Below are positions 50,401-63,133 of a stretch of 64,000 nucleotides of DNA, one piece after another. Within the stretch, counting starts at the first letter, position 1. Each line of letters starts with the position of its first letter. Made by a program: the position numbers and the translations under genes. The DNA is from Patagioenas fasciata (Eukaryota; Chordata; Aves; Columbiformes; Columbidae). Location of the stretch: the NCBI RefSeq assembly GCF_037038585.1, contig NC_092541.1, positions 2,167,445 to 2,231,444 on the forward strand, read 5' to 3'. The notes below the pieces were generated by a model. It did no database searches, was not told where the DNA came from, and saw only the letters and a program-made list of their open reading frames with translations.

Positions 50401-53400
50401 CTTTTTGTCCAGGGTCCCCTTTGCCTCGGGTTTTGTGCTGCTTAGTCCTGGCTTTGCTGAGCGGAGCCCTGGGTGGCAGGAGGGGACCGGCCGCTTCGCC
50501 TCCCTGCATCCGCAGCCCCGAGCGCATCCCTGCGGAGCTCATCCCGGCAGCACCTTTATTCCACAGCCGTTTTCCTCGGAGACCCAACACAGATTCAACC
50601 GGATGCGTTTATTTTGTTGTTGTTTTCTGGTTTTAAACAAGTCCCCACGTAACTAAACGCTGGAAGGAGGATCCGCTGGGTCGGAGCTGCTCGTGGATGT
50701 AAACAGCTTCGTGCTTTGTGTCCGAGGAGCCTTGTGTTTCACCGGCGCCTCTGTGGGACTGATCCCTGCAGTGTCGCTTTTTCATTGCCACCAGGAAGGC
50801 AGCTCATCCTGCTTAAACCCGGCCTGCCTTCAACCCCGGCCTAGAGGAGGAGCACTTCACAACAGAAGTGCCGTTTATTTTCTGGTTATTTCAGCCCCGT
50901 AGTATATATTTTTTTCCCAAAATGAACAGAACTAGAGGCGAGGCGTTAGCGTGTATTGACAGAGTTCCTAAGAAGTCACTTTAGAGCTTCTCTGAGCTTT
51001 TCCAAAGGAAACGCAGAATTAATTCCACTTTGTTTTGCGCTTGGCTAATTTTGCTGGGTTGGAGTTGTGAGCTGGGTTTGGCGTGTGTCTCATCTTGTTT
51101 CAATGACTCCGTGCTGGCCTTGTTCATCTCCTCCATATGCACCAGAGCAGGATAAATCCTACCAGCGACAGGAGATTTTGGGATGTGAGCCAGCACCTCA
51201 GAGCACCTCACAGCTCTGGATTTAAACCTATCAAGTGATTTTGCACAGATGTTCCGTTTCTTTCCCCTCAGAACAGCAAAATACTCTCTTATAGCTCTGA
51301 AGTTCATCTCCAAAGTGTCTTAATGCTACAGTTCAGGTGGGATGGTAAACAGAGAAAATACATCAGCTGCAGATGCAATCCTGAATTCATGATGGCAGCT
51401 GTTGATCCCCCGCCTTTCCGAGCTTAAAACCAGTTTCCAGGTGCATTATTTACTCTCTAATAACTGCGATCTGGTTTGTGTCTTGGTTTCATTGCTGAGT
51501 TTGCCGTGGTCGGGAGTGTTGTGGAGGGTCTGGATGGGACAGGGAGCTCCAGGTCCCAACTGCAGCCAAACTCGCGTTCTCAGCACGTGGTTATTGCCTT
51601 TTCCTTTGGTGTCTGCACAACTGCTATAAGAGGTTTGTCTTGAACTATTTCTGTTACACAAGTAAACGAATTGCAGTATTTTACAATTATAATGTTCACT
51701 AGTATTTCCTAGCTTTTCAGAGGGTGCGCCTTTAAATTCCGTATCGCTTATTTTGCGTCAGGTTTGCTTTGTATCAAGACGCGAAACGCTTCACTTGTTG
51801 CGTTTGTACTTTCAGAATTGTTCCGTTTCCATTTCCAGCTGCCCACCCGCACGGATCCTGCTGCTGTTTGGTTGTATTTTGTACTGAAAATGGATGTCCG
51901 GCCTCTTTCTGTGCATCAGCCTCGCCGTGTCCTGCGTTCCGCTCCGTCCTCTTAGCGCTTCTCGGGCTGCTATGGATCCTTGGTCTGTGTTCTCAAGGGC
52001 TGAGCCAGACCCAGCGTTACCTTCCGCTTGAGCGTGTGACCGTGGCTCTGGTTCTAACACCTGATTCAAGTGCCTTTACTCGCCCCGTAGCCACTAATTC
52101 TGCAAAGCTCCAAATAAGCTTCGCCCCTTTTGCTCCGTTGAGCCTTGAATTCTCTGCTTTAGGAGACAAGTTGGAGTTCAGAGTCCACATCTAGGCTGAC
52201 GCCGGGTGCTCGCTTGTTTGCTTTGGCACTGATGCTCCTAAAGTTAAGCCTGGTGTGATGCTGATATATTTTTCAGACCAGCCGTCCCCCCTCCCAGTGC
52301 CTCCATTGAAAACCAGCAGGTTTTGTCTTAAAGATGCGCCTCCCTTATAGAGCACACGTGTTAACTGCTCATCAACCCCAGCCTTTTGCTGCTCCTTGTC
52401 TCAAGTGGAAAAAATCCCATGTAACAAAACATTGGGAAAACTGAGTGTGCTTTTGAGCTGTGGGACAGGCGATCGGGTCTGTCTTTATGTCTAAACTGCG
52501 CTTTATTGGGTAAAATCCCTGCTGCTGTTCTAGTGGGAAAGTCTTCTTGGTGTGTCAACTCTTGTTCTCTTCAAAACGCAGCCAGTAACTTAAGAAGTGT
52601 TTACAGAAAGTAGTTTTGAGCATTTAGGGTAATGTAAAATAAATGTGCTTTGTGTTCTGTACGTTAATATCCCTTGTTACTTCCAGTAAACTCGAAATGT
52701 TGAAATAATTCACTTAGAAGCTTCTCAAGTGTATTTTTCCATACACAAAAAAGTGAAAAACAACCCTTTTGTTCCTGTTCCTCATCAGAACACCCCTCCA
52801 GCCCTTCCCCGCCAATAAACCCCAAACCATTACCAGATGTGACATTTCCAGGAGCGCGTTGCCCCTTCCCTGCCAGCCTGGGGAGTTTTTCCAGCTCTGT
52901 GTAACCCGGGAAGGACGACTTTGTGCCAAGGTGGCTTGGGGAAATGGGGAATACAACTGTCCTGGCAGCAAAGATGGACATTTCGCAGAAGCTGTTGAAT
53001 AAACACCCTTCTAGACAAGGTTTTAGGGACATGGGTTGGTGCTGTGGTTGGGCTCGGTGATCCTGAGAGTCTCTCCCAACCGAAATGATTCTGTGTTTCT
53101 CACTGGAGAAGCTTTTACTTGCTGCTGTGGAATAAGCCAACCAACCTGATATTTCGACGTCCACGTTAATCCAGCAACTCTTCTCTTAGATGGGAACTCC
53201 CAAGATATAACAAAACACATGGTGAGTGTGGGTTTCCCGATGGAGCTGGAGGTGTTTGCCGTACAGTCCATCCATGAGCGCAGCCGCTGGATTGATCCAG
53301 CGTGTGGACACCGCATTTATGTGCTAAATATCACCTGTATGTGTTCGCCTTGGGCAGGATGGGTGTTGTGACCCCGAGGCCAGCGCCAGGAGGAGTCCCC

Positions 53401-56400
53401 GTGCTCGTGTGGCTTTCGCAGCCTGTCCCTGGCAACACAAGGCTGGTTTGGAGGCTGAATGAACGCCTGCAGTCACACAATACTCTATATTTTAACTCGG
53501 ATAACGCGTCCCTGCGAGGAGTTGCTTCACTTAGAGCGCTTGCATCAACTGTTGTTCACGTCCCTGTTTGCATGCGTGATGAGCACCGTCCGCCCGTGGG
53601 TGCGGGGACACTCGTAATTATACGCTGTCATCGTTGCACGTTCAGCTGCAAAGTGTTGTCACCTCCAGCCCGTGTTGATGCCACACGGGTGACCCAGTTT
53701 GGGTGGCTGTAATGAGCGCCTGACACCCCTGTGCTTGAACAGCGACTGCTGGCAGCGCCTCGCTGGAAATGAATCGCTTTATTAGCCCTGCATGGAGCGC
53801 TCCTGCTGCAGGACTCTGGCTGCAGGTGAACTGAGCCGGTTTGCACAACTTTTAATACTCTGAAAGGTGAGGGAAGGGTTATTAACACAAAAGGACAATG
53901 ACATGTTGTGCTAAGTGGCTGCAAGAAGGGTGTATTTTGATCACTTCTGTTAAGCGCGGGGGAATTCCAGGACCCGGGCTCTCCCACAGCGCACGGCACC
54001 TTTCAATCCAAGGGCTTCTTTAGGAAGACAGGAAGCCCCAAATGTTCCTGTAGTGTTGGCACCTTTCAATCCAATGGGAACAATGGGAAAGGGATAGACC
54101 TGCCTGTTTATTATTGTAACTGGGGGAAGAAAAATCACAGTCTTCTTTCCCATGAATAATTCCTTGGTGTTTCTCATTCATTAGAGCTTTCTTCAGCATT
54201 TCCTTAATTTTCCAGTGGTCTAATTAGATGCTCCAGTCCCAGCACATGCACGTGTTGGCTCCTTTGCTTTCCAGTCCCGACCGGCCGCGGCAATCGCGGT
54301 TCTACCAGGGTGGCATCATCACAGCGTTGTCACAGCACCTGAACGCGGCCCTTGACCTGGGGACATGGAACAGGCTCCCCGGGACTCGTGTCTGCTGGGG
54401 AGACATCAAAACCTCCATTTGAATTACTTGCTGCCCATCTCGTGGACCATTTAGGACTCGCCAAGCTGCGATATCTCCTGGTGGGAAGTGCTAAAAGCGT
54501 CTGTGGGGGGGAACAACACTCTTCTGCTAGGTGACATTTTGGGACAGGGCACTTGAGAGTTCGGATCCTCCTTCAGCATCGTGCTTCGGTATCTTGAGAC
54601 CGTTTAAAGCAAACTGTGATTTGGAAACACAGATTTTGAGTATTGGTTTAGCGTTCTCCGGTAGCAACGGCATTATCCTGTTGATAGTTTATCACTGATT
54701 GGAGCATATTAAAGAAACGGTGTTAGCTTTCCACATCAGGCTCCGATGGTTCCTTTGGTAGGAACGGGGTTGGATTGATGCTCAGGTACGGAACATTTGC
54801 TGCCGGCGGGGCCTGGCGTACAGCTTGATAAGCCACTAAGATCTTACTTTCCTTTTTTAACTCTTAATCTGATCCTCTGCCACTTAGGTGACCCAGCTGG
54901 TGCTGGCTTTATTTGCTTTGCATACATATGACTGAATCGATTCAGAGCACTTCATCAACTGATTAGAATCAGCTTTTTCAGACTGTAATTTCAGCAGCAG
55001 TTTTGACCAGGTATGTAGCTCAGGAAGATCAGCTCTTAGTGGTTCCAGCGGTTCAAGAGAAACTTTATTAATGAAATTAAAGCTCGTTCTCGTTCCCTGT
55101 TTTGCATCCTTCTGCATGGGATGAGGTGTCGCCACCCGGCAGCCTGAGCTCACCCATTGCCCTCGTGATTCCTCCTGCAGGTAGAACTCTGTGCAGGTTG
55201 GTTGGTTTTTCACCATGGCAGGACAACACAAAGTCTCTTAAATACAGGTAGATATTCCTCAAGAAGCACATGATGTCTGTTTTCCTTAGGACTCCTTAGA
55301 AAAGAGGAGCTTCTCTCACCCTTCACAGCCAGTGGGGTGGTTTTAGCTGCTCCAAAACTGCAGATTTATAAGCATAACACTTTGCATGGGCTACAACAAA
55401 CAGCTCTGGCTCCGTTGCCGTGGAAGAACACGGAATTTTCCCGGAATCATCTCTCCTGCTGCAGCACCACAGATCACGTCTCCCTTTATTCCCAAAAGCT
55501 CCTTAGGGATGATCTCAAACAATTTGCTACAGTTTTAAAGTGTCTGTGCTTTGTTTTACCCTCCCAGAACCGTGACACAGATAGAAACCGCAGTGATGCT
55601 GCAGGTGGTACCTTCCTATAGTCCGTGCCAGCCCACAAGTACCCTCTAATTATCATTTAATAGAGAAATAAACCATCTCAGTTTATATTTAAACTATATT
55701 GGATGTAGTACTCTATCCAACTATGGTCCAATTCAGGAGCTTGAAAGCTTGAACACAAAGTTTATCTTTTGGGAATGTATTGAGCCAGATGTCTCTCTCG
55801 AAACGGCCTCGTTAACCAGCAGCTTCTTCCCTATAGTGAAGTAGGTTTTGGTTCCTTAATGCAAATATACGACTAAAATGTTTGAATTGCTTTTGTTTGC
55901 AGATGTTCTCAAACAATGACGAAGCTGTGATCAACAAAAAACTTCCGAAAGAGCTGCTGCTCCGGTAAGTTTTCCTTCAGTTTGGGAACCCGGAGACCGG
56001 TGTGTGCAGCCAGGGGCTGATTTTGCTGGTGTGCTCACAAATGATGAACTGGGATTGAGTCACTTGTAAAGCCACAGACAAACAGAAGCAGATCAAAGGT
56101 TTATGCTAAAGATTATTAGGTTTTCAAGTGTTAAATTGATTTGCTGGTCACCTGTTTTGTGGATGGAAGAACTCTAGGACTAAACAAGTCCTTAATGAAA
56201 GTGAAGGGTAAGTATAGGCTAAGGTGTAGAATAGGATTCTGGCTGTCCCTAAGTGTCCCATTTAAACACAAAGTTTCTCAAGCAGATTTGTCTTGTTCCT
56301 CATCAATAAGAGACAGATGTTCAGCACCTGGTCCCGTTGGCAAAGATCAAACAGCTCACAAGTTGTGGATCTTGGTGGACGATGCACCTTGTGAAGTTTG

Positions 56401-59400
56401 TGATCCCCACGTAGAGCGGTGATGTGTGTGTGATTGTACCTCGCTTGTCACCGTTGGCTGTCTGGAAGTCGCGTTATGGGTGCTTTGAGCTGAGATACCC
56501 AGCTGGGAACGGTGAACGCAGCTGCAGGTGGATCTTTGAATTATTAACGCGAACAAAATTCTTACGCAGCAAGGAACTGTGTGGTGCTGTCAGCACTCGG
56601 TGCAAGAAAAAGCCTGGGGAGAGGAGCTCTGACACCCAAAAGTGTTTCTGGCTCACTTGTGGGATAAAATGAAGAGAAAAAGAAGTCTGACTTTCTTTTC
56701 CTTCAACTTCACCATCTCCTCTATTCTCTGTAATGGCACCTCCAGTCTGATTCAGATGCAACAAAACCAGGATTTGCCCTTGTGTGAAGGTGACCAGACG
56801 CAGGCTGGGGCCAGGTTATGAACACCATCAACACCAGGCGAGGAGCTCGTGTGGAGTAAGGAGAGCAGGGATTTGACTGAGATTTTGCATGGAGCTCAGG
56901 GGAACAGGTTTGTGGTCGCTGGGACCTCGATCAGAGCACGGCTGAGCTTTCCGGTGGATCCTAGTGACACCAACAATCCCATCTTGGGCTGTAGGAGGTA
57001 CCTGGTGGTGTGGGACATCTCCAGACAGTTGGAGAAGGTTTTGTGGTGAGTAGGAGGGAAGATCCTGCACCAAGCAGGGGGTTTTGTCAGGAGAGTGCAC
57101 GGTGTGGCTGGGTTCTAGCAGCACGTCCACTTCTGCCCTGGGGAAATGATATCTTGATATCCCTAATCATCCTAACCCGCTGTAGAGCAGAGCAAATGCT
57201 GAGGAAACCTAGGAAAAAATCAGCAGATAGAGTTTATAAATGTTAAAGTTCATAAGTAATGGTTTTGAGAGTTGGAATTCACTGTTAGCATACTGTGAAA
57301 ATTAATTAGCGTGGATTGACAGTGCGGCCTTTGAAAGAGAAACTTGGATGCGTTTATCTGCAGGACTCTCCCGTAAATGAGCGTCACTGTCTACAGGACA
57401 AAGACTCGTGTGTTGAAGCAGCGCTGCTGTGTAATGTCTTGTTCTCCGGTTTGCTCGTTCTGCAGATGGCATCGGTGTCTCGTGTATGCGGTTGCAAAGC
57501 GGGAAGCTGTACTGGAGCAAAATAAAGAGGAGGAGGGTGTAAAAGGGGTGAACAGCAGCCTCGGGCGCACCCCAAGGTACAGAAACGTGCAACCCCAGCC
57601 GCACTGTTGTCTGGGGGGTGAGCTGGGGGTGTAGAGTGCTCAGGAATCTCTCCTGTAAATGTGTCTTTGATTCAGTTGTCACATCACGTTCTGTCCCAAC
57701 ACGTTGCTGGTGGCAGTGACGTTTCTCCCATGTTTCCCTGAGTGCAGGTAGAGGCATCAGCTACCGGGTCACAAATCCTTGTCCTGTAACCACCGTACCT
57801 GCTCCAGCTTTGTCCCCTGCCAGCTGAGTTTCTCAGAGCTTACCCCTTTATACGTGATTATACCTTTACACACTTTAAAATGAGCCAAAGCAGCAAAAAG
57901 CAGAGTTGGATTCACCACCCTCATTCCAGCGCTGCCACAACTTTGGGAGAGTGACTGAGCGGTGGGTTCGCGGTTGTTCCCTCCGAATGGCATCACATCC
58001 CGTTCCCCGGCGCTGCCGTTACCAACACCGCGGTGAAACGCCGCATTCACCCATCGCTGTTCTGTCCGCACACCAAACCCCAAGCCTGGACTTCCATGGC
58101 AGCGCTGGTCTGCGCTGCTTTCCCAAAGAAGGTTTTACCCTCGGCGTGACGTGGGGCTCTCAAACAGCTTACGCTCGGCGGGGCGAAGGGGACGGCGTTC
58201 GTCTTTCCGTATCGGTTCACAGGCAGGTCAGGCAGTTTTCAGTTCTCCCCTGGCATAAGCAGCTTTTACTCCATGCCACCTCCCGCTCGCCCGTTCTCAG
58301 CACATCCTGTCACTGGCACCGGCTTCGCCATCTGACCTTCAAGCCCCACGTTGATTTATCCCTCGGGAGCTCGAGTTCTGCTCGGGACACAAGCGCCGGA
58401 GCCCGCAGCAAAGTTGTCGTTTCCTTCTGGCCCAACCCATTGGGATAAAGTGAGGACGGAGCACAATGTAACACGAATGGTGGGTCGCTGGCATCAATCG
58501 GCGCTGGTAATTTTAGAAGGCTGCCGGTCTAAGCTCGCTCACCTCAGAGCCCACAGCATTAGAGTCTTGCCCCTAATCTAATTAGAGCAGCAGTGGGAAA
58601 GTGAGCGGTCCTGGGAAACCCTGAGTGGATTAAGAGGTTGAAACCTGGAAGATGCTCCAGCTGCAGTGTGTTTTAGTGGAATCATCTGGTGCCGGTCTGT
58701 TCCAAGTCCTGAACACAGGGAGCTGCTTTGCAGCGAAACAGTTTGATCTGCCACAATACCAGAGCTGGTTTAATTCCTGTTTGGATTCCTCCGCCTTCAC
58801 CTGTGGTCACTCTTTGATGATAAAGTTATTTCTGTGGATTATTTCCTCATGGTCAAGTCCCATTTTAATTTGAACCAGTGGTATGAGTGAGAACATGGAT
58901 TATTTCAAGCGAACCTATAGGTTCCCTTTGCTTTATTTCATACTGTGCAGATTGCCGAAAAGAGATCCAGCATTCGCGACTCATCCGTTACTCCTGTTGT
59001 AAAACTCCTCAATCGCTGCTTAGCCATGTGGGCCGCTTGTTTGTGGCTTTTGGGGATGGTTTGTCTGGTTTTGTTGTTATTTTTACGTTCCCCAAGTAGC
59101 TCCGTGGAGAACAAAGAGCTCAGGTCATGGTGCCTACAGGACCTGAGCTGCGCTGCTGCTGTTCTCTGCGGTTCATGAGCAGCGTTGTAGTTGGAGCCGG
59201 TTCCAAAAGGACCAAAACGCACAACGGAGTGGTGGCTGCTGGAAAAGTAATTTGTTCTCGAGCAAAGGCAAGAGTGGGGCAGGAAACACTAAAAGACGCT
59301 GGGGAGCTTTTCCAAGCCCAAGTGTCTGAGTTGAACACCCAGGGAGCTCGGGGCGAAGCGCTGGTGTAACGGGGAGGTTTCACTGCCTCGATGTCCCTTT

Positions 59401-62400
59401 TGCTGCGTGGGCAGGCGGGGAAGGGAGGAGCAGGAAATAGGAAAGAATTCGGCCAAGACCTAATAGCCCTGGTAGAGGGATGGGGTGGTTATTAATAGCT
59501 TGGGATTTCCACGGAGAAAGCAATTTTAAGGAAAATACGGAAAGCTTATTGGCCAAGCCGTCCTTCCCATGGAGTGTGATTTGTTTATTCTCTTGCTCCT
59601 ATGATGGGAATCTAGGGTGAAAGGGAGAAGTTTCCCCAGCCTCTCTCATTTCCCCAGGCTTTCCTTGTATTGTTGTACGTCGCCATTGTGCTAAATAAAT
59701 CCTCAGTGCTCGCATACATGCACAAATAAATGACACTTCATTCAAGGAGCAGACTTGTCTATCAGCAGGTGAAAGCGAGCGGGGAGCTGCTGCTGAAATC
59801 CAAAGGTCCAGAGGTGGGTTCCCAATATGTTGTTATAGTAAAGTGCGTATTAGCTCTTTTCCACACCTTTTCCACATCGCTTAACTCTCAGCACATCACT
59901 CAATTTTGTCTCGAGGTGAGTATGGAACAGATGAGAAGTATTTTGAACCAGTCTCTTGGATCCATGAGTGTCTTTGGAAACACAAGAGGGCACGTGGCTG
60001 TTTATTCTGCCATATCCTGACTTCACCAAGTGTTTGTTAAGCTCCGTGACACCTGCAAATGTCTGTGTTTTCATGAATAATCTGCATTTATCCTCTGTCA
60101 GGAACATCCTTTTCTCTTCTTCCACCAACACTGATGTTTCTAAAATACTTTATATAACTGCTAGTGAAGAAAGATCAGTCATACGAATCTTCAACACCTC
60201 CTTCTGACCGCATCTGCCTTCGCTTTCTGGTGGTCTTCAAGTCTAAAATACTAAAGCGCTTGTGCAAGTGTTTTCTTGTAGTCAAGCATCTGTATTCTCT
60301 TTGCAAAAACATTGCACCCTATGGTTTTGTAGTTGCTATCAAAGAGAATGAGACCTCGCTATCTACTGTCCGCTTGATCTTCTCTGTTTCATGGCATATG
60401 ATTGTTTGAATGACTATAAAACATAAAATAACCACATTGGTGCAGATTTGGGAGCTTTAAACAGGCCTGGTGCTCCCTGCGCTCACACATGGGGGTGTGT
60501 GTGCTCAAGAGAGATGCATGGATGTCCTGACCCAGGATAGCATTGCAAAGTATTGCTGGTTAATTCCTTTAGCCCAGTAAATAGGGCAGAACACCGGGGT
60601 GTTGGGCTGAATGCTCGGGTGTGCCCTGGCAGCGGAACGACGGACGGCAGCGGAATGACGGACGGCAGCAGAATGACGGACAGCAGCGGAGCAACCGCAT
60701 CGGCTTGATCCAAAACGCCTCTTTCCAAACCCTGCGCTGACCCAGCCGAACGGATGGATCGTCTGGCTGTGTGATGCCACAGAGCAAAATGTTCCTCCTT
60801 CCTCCGTGTTAACAACGCTTCTGGTTTAGGAGAGCACCAAAACCAGGCTGTGGCATCGCTTGGGTCTGTTTGCTGCTCCTTATTTCACTGCTGGCTCTCG
60901 GGGAGCCCTCGCTATAGGGGGTGGTTCAGTCAGGCAGAGGTGCTTGCAAAACAGGAGCCAAAACAGCCCACCGTGGCTGTTTGTCCTGCCATTGGACATC
61001 AGTCTGTTAAACAAACCGTATGTGATACCTGTAACCTCCTGTTTTGATCAATAGTTGTTCAGTTTACCGCCAGTCAACACTACAAGGTGCAAGATGAATG
61101 TTTCCCAGCGGCTCGGTATCTGTTTTGCTCTCATTCAGTAACTGCTTGGTCTGCGCTTCTTTTCACAGCTCAGCTTTCAACCGAATCACAAAAAAGTTCT
61201 GCTGCATCCAGTCCTTTCTCCCCCCTTTGTTTTCCACGTTCTCGTTGGTTTTAGTGTAGGTGACCAATACCGTGTCTCTTCTTTCTGTTGCAGAATTTTC
61301 TCTTTCCTGGATGTGGTGACTCTGTGTCGTTGTGCCCAAGTTTCCAGGGTAAGAACCTCCCTCCTCGCCGCTGGAATTTATCGGTGGGTTGGCTTTGGGT
61401 GCCGTTCCCTCACCCCAGCCTTCCCTGGAACACCAAACCACGCGGGTTTGTACCAGCGAGCTTTGTGCCACTCCACTATTGTTATTTACTATCCCATATT
61501 AACGCTGCAACACCAGAAACTTCCGATGGCAGCAGCAAACGGGGACTCAGAGCTCGAATGCCGTTTTACCCTTGTTTTCTTTTGGTTGTTTTTATATTAA
61601 CACCACATTTACGTTTTCTTCCCCAATAAAGGCGTGGAATGTTCTGGCTCTGGATGGCAGTAACTGGCAGCGAATCGACCTGTTTGATTTCCAGAGGGAT
61701 ATCGAGGTATAATTAAGTGACATACAAACCCATTTTTCCTGTTAAAATGTAATTACAGCCTAGAATGGATTAATACTCCCAGCGTTCCCCTTTTTGCCTT
61801 CCCTGGAGATAGAAATCATTAATTTCAGTTCTTCTCGGGGAGTCTTTACAAAAGGCTCGGCAATCCATTCAGCTTTTGAAAATTGACAGATTTATATATC
61901 TGTATCACGGTTTAAAGGTAGTAATAGAAGGAAAGTGGTTTTGTGTGTGTTCTGGAGACAGAAATAAGTAGAGTGGTGTGTTCTCGTGGAAAACCACTGC
62001 TTTTGTAGAACAGGATTTGAGCTGCTTCTCCTTTCACTCAAAGAAAGATCAACATAGCACACACTTAGACCATTAATTGCATTAATCAGGATAAGAGACA
62101 AAACCCCCCAACCCCTTAAGTTTGAGTTAAACCTTTTGAATGCTGCGCTGTCACTTTGGGGCTGTTTAACGGGGCTGTTTCTGCAGGGCCGCGTCGTCGA
62201 GAACATTTCCAAGCGCTGCGGGGGTTTCCTGCGGAAGCTGAGCCTGCGCGGCTGCCTGGGAGTGGGAGACAACGCCTTGAGGTAGCGCGGCGGCTCCTTC
62301 CTGCTCTAAACCTGGCTTAAAGAACCGCGGCGGCTCCTTCCTGCTCTAAACCTGGCTTAAAGAACCGCGGCGGCTCCTTCCTGCTCTAAACCTGGCTTAA

Positions 62401-63133
62401 AGAACCGCGGCGGCTCCTTCATGCTCTAAGCCTGGCTTAAAGAACCGTTCCGTTCCTCCAGCGACACTGTGAAACTGCAATCTGTAGCCTGTCTAACTTA
62501 AAACACTGAGAACCAGTAACATAGGAGCCTTTTTAATTTACCAGTAGCCGTTTTTCTTGATTCTTATTAAAGTAATGCCAGCTGCTACTCCAGGCTGAGC
62601 AGCAATTGGTGCTGAACTACAAACTTTTGCCCTCAGGCTGCGAAATCCCAAGGCAACACACGTTATTTATTTTCTTTATTTACTTATTTATTTTGAGACT
62701 ATTTAGTCACATTGTACCCGCCGCGTTCTGCTTAAAACAAACCCTCTAAACCACCTGGAATCCTGTTGCCTGCAAAATACGACGTTTTCCCTTTGCTTTA
62801 ACGCAGGACGTTTGCACAGAACTGCAGGAATATCGAAGTGTTGAACCTAAATGGCTGTACCAAGATCACAGACGCGTGAGTCCCGTTCTCATCTGCTTGC
62901 CCTGTCGTCCCCTTTGCTGCACGTACCACGTTATATTTGCTGTCTCCTTTGGAAGGGACAGCCGCCTTGTGCGTGCGGCGGATAACACAATGCAAAACGT
63001 TTATAACCTTTAATGTTTCGTGTCTCTTCTCTCGCAGGACGTGTACCAGCCTCAGTAAGTTCTGCTCGAAGCTCCGGCACCTCGATTTGGCTTCCTGCAC
63101 CTCCATAACCAACCTGTCGCTGAAGGCACTGAG
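44359..63133 (+). CDS. FBXL20: FBXL20, F-box and leucine-rich repeat protein 20 (5' part, 7 coding exons, continues past window)
   Basis: Join: 44359-44400, 55903-55964, 61294-61348, 61632-61706, 62187-62281, 62807-62875, 63038-63133 and beyond; 494 nt, 164 codons plus two bases. Human FBXL20 is 436 aa, so about 62% of the protein lies to the right. Seen: start MRREMNGVTKSRFE, an F-box at about 22-68 (LPKELLLRIFSFLDVVTLCR), then the first cysteine-containing LRRs (LRKLSLRGCLGVGDNALR; IEVLNLNGCTKITDA; LRHLDLASCTSITNLSLKAL). Known role: the F-box binds SKP1 to build an SCF (SKP1-CUL1) ubiquitin ligase and the LRRs bind substrate; reported targets of the family member include the synaptic RIM1 and VPS34. 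The C-terminal LRRs and the C-terminal tail are not in view. Confidence 0.96.
44442..44457. repeat. (GT)8 microsatellite
   Basis: Eight GT units about 40 bp after the exon 1 donor. Confidence 0.9.
44771..44787. repeat. 17-base G tract
   Basis: An uninterrupted run of G flanked by TT and CGG. Homopolymer length may be inexact in the assembly. Confidence 0.85.
48095..48485 (+). mobile_element. CR1 LINE fragment
   Basis: Shows GATGCTGAGGGGTCTGGAGC, GAGAGAGCTGGGGCTGTTGA, ACAGGAGGCTCCATCTGAAC and GTGTGGAGTCTCCTTCTCTG, in the order found in the CR1 3' half. It is 5'-truncated and in the same orientation as FBXL20. Confidence 0.93.
53020..53105 (+). mobile_element. CR1 LINE 3' end fragment
   Basis: Contains GGGACATGGGTTGGTGCTGT and the 3' end GTCTCTCCCAACCGAAATGA followed by TTCTGTG. 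Confidence 0.8.
55903..55964 (+). CDS. FBXL20: FBXL20 exon 2 (F-box start)
   Basis: Encodes residues 15-34, MFSNNDEAVINKKLPKELLL. Acceptor TTTGTTTGCAG, donor CTCCG followed by GTAAGT. Confidence 0.95.
55965..61293 (+). other. FBXL20 intron 2
   Basis: A 5329-bp intron. It holds an 18-bp tandem repeat at 60629-60690. I recognise no exon, RNA gene or repeat family. Confidence 0.8.
60629..60690. repeat. 18-bp tandem repeat, about 3.5 copies
   Basis: Unit GCAGCGGAATGACGGACG at 60629, 60647 and 60665, then a partial copy, with one or two substitutions per copy. Confidence 0.85.
61294..61348 (+). CDS. FBXL20: FBXL20 exon 3 (F-box)
   Basis: Encodes residues 35-53, RIFSFLDVVTLCRCAQVSR. Acceptor CTGTTGCAG, donor CCAGG followed by GTAAGA. 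Confidence 0.95.
61632..61706 (+). CDS. FBXL20: FBXL20 exon 4 (F-box end)
   Basis: Encodes residues 54-78, AWNVLALDGSNWQRIDLFDF through RDIE. Acceptor CCAATAAAG; donor ATCGAG followed by GTATAA, which is weak. Confidence 0.94.
62187..62281 (+). CDS. FBXL20: FBXL20 exon 5 (first LRRs)
   Basis: Encodes residues 79-109, GRVVENISKRCGGFLRKLSL through GDNAL. Acceptor TTTCTGCAG; donor TTGAG followed by GTAGCG, with a 40-bp tandem repeat starting five bases into the intron. Confidence 0.95.
62287..62446. repeat. 40-bp tandem repeat, four copies, at the FBXL20 exon 5 donor
   Basis: Four head-to-tail 40-bp units (62287, 62327, 62367, 62407) start GCGGCGGCTCCTTCCTGCTC and end GGCTTAAAGAACC. The first three are identical; the fourth has two substitutions. 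The array begins five bases after the intron's first base. Confidence 0.96.
62447..62806 (+). other. FBXL20 intron 5, remainder
   Basis: Intronic sequence after the 40-bp array, with an AT-rich TTTATTTA-type patch near 62665-62695. Nothing else recognised. Confidence 0.8.
62807..62875 (+). CDS. FBXL20: FBXL20 exon 6 (LRR)
   Basis: Encodes residues 110-132, RTFAQNCRNIEVLNLNGCTK through TD. Acceptor TTTAACGCAG, donor GACGC followed by GTGAGT. Confidence 0.95.
63038..63133 (+). CDS. FBXL20: FBXL20 exon 7 (LRR)
   Basis: Encodes residues 133-164, ATCTSLSKFCSKLRHLDLAS through SLKAL. Acceptor CTCTCGCAG, donor CTGAG followed by GTAGGA. The following 867 bp to the window end are intronic; the next expected exon (EGCPLLEQLNISWC-like) is not found. 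Confidence 0.95.

Larger units (their letters stand above)
44401..55902 (+). other. FBXL20 intron 1
   Basis: An 11.5-kb first intron. The first 0.6 kb is CpG-rich with a (GT)8 run and a 17-G tract. CR1 fragments lie at 48095-48485 and 53020-53105. The rest shows no recognised exon, RNA gene or repeat family. Confidence 0.85.

Noticed and set aside
56828-57130. Possible repeat or exon in FBXL20 intron 2
   Set aside because: The block looks GC-richer than its surroundings, but I could not match it to CR1, an LTR or a protein family.
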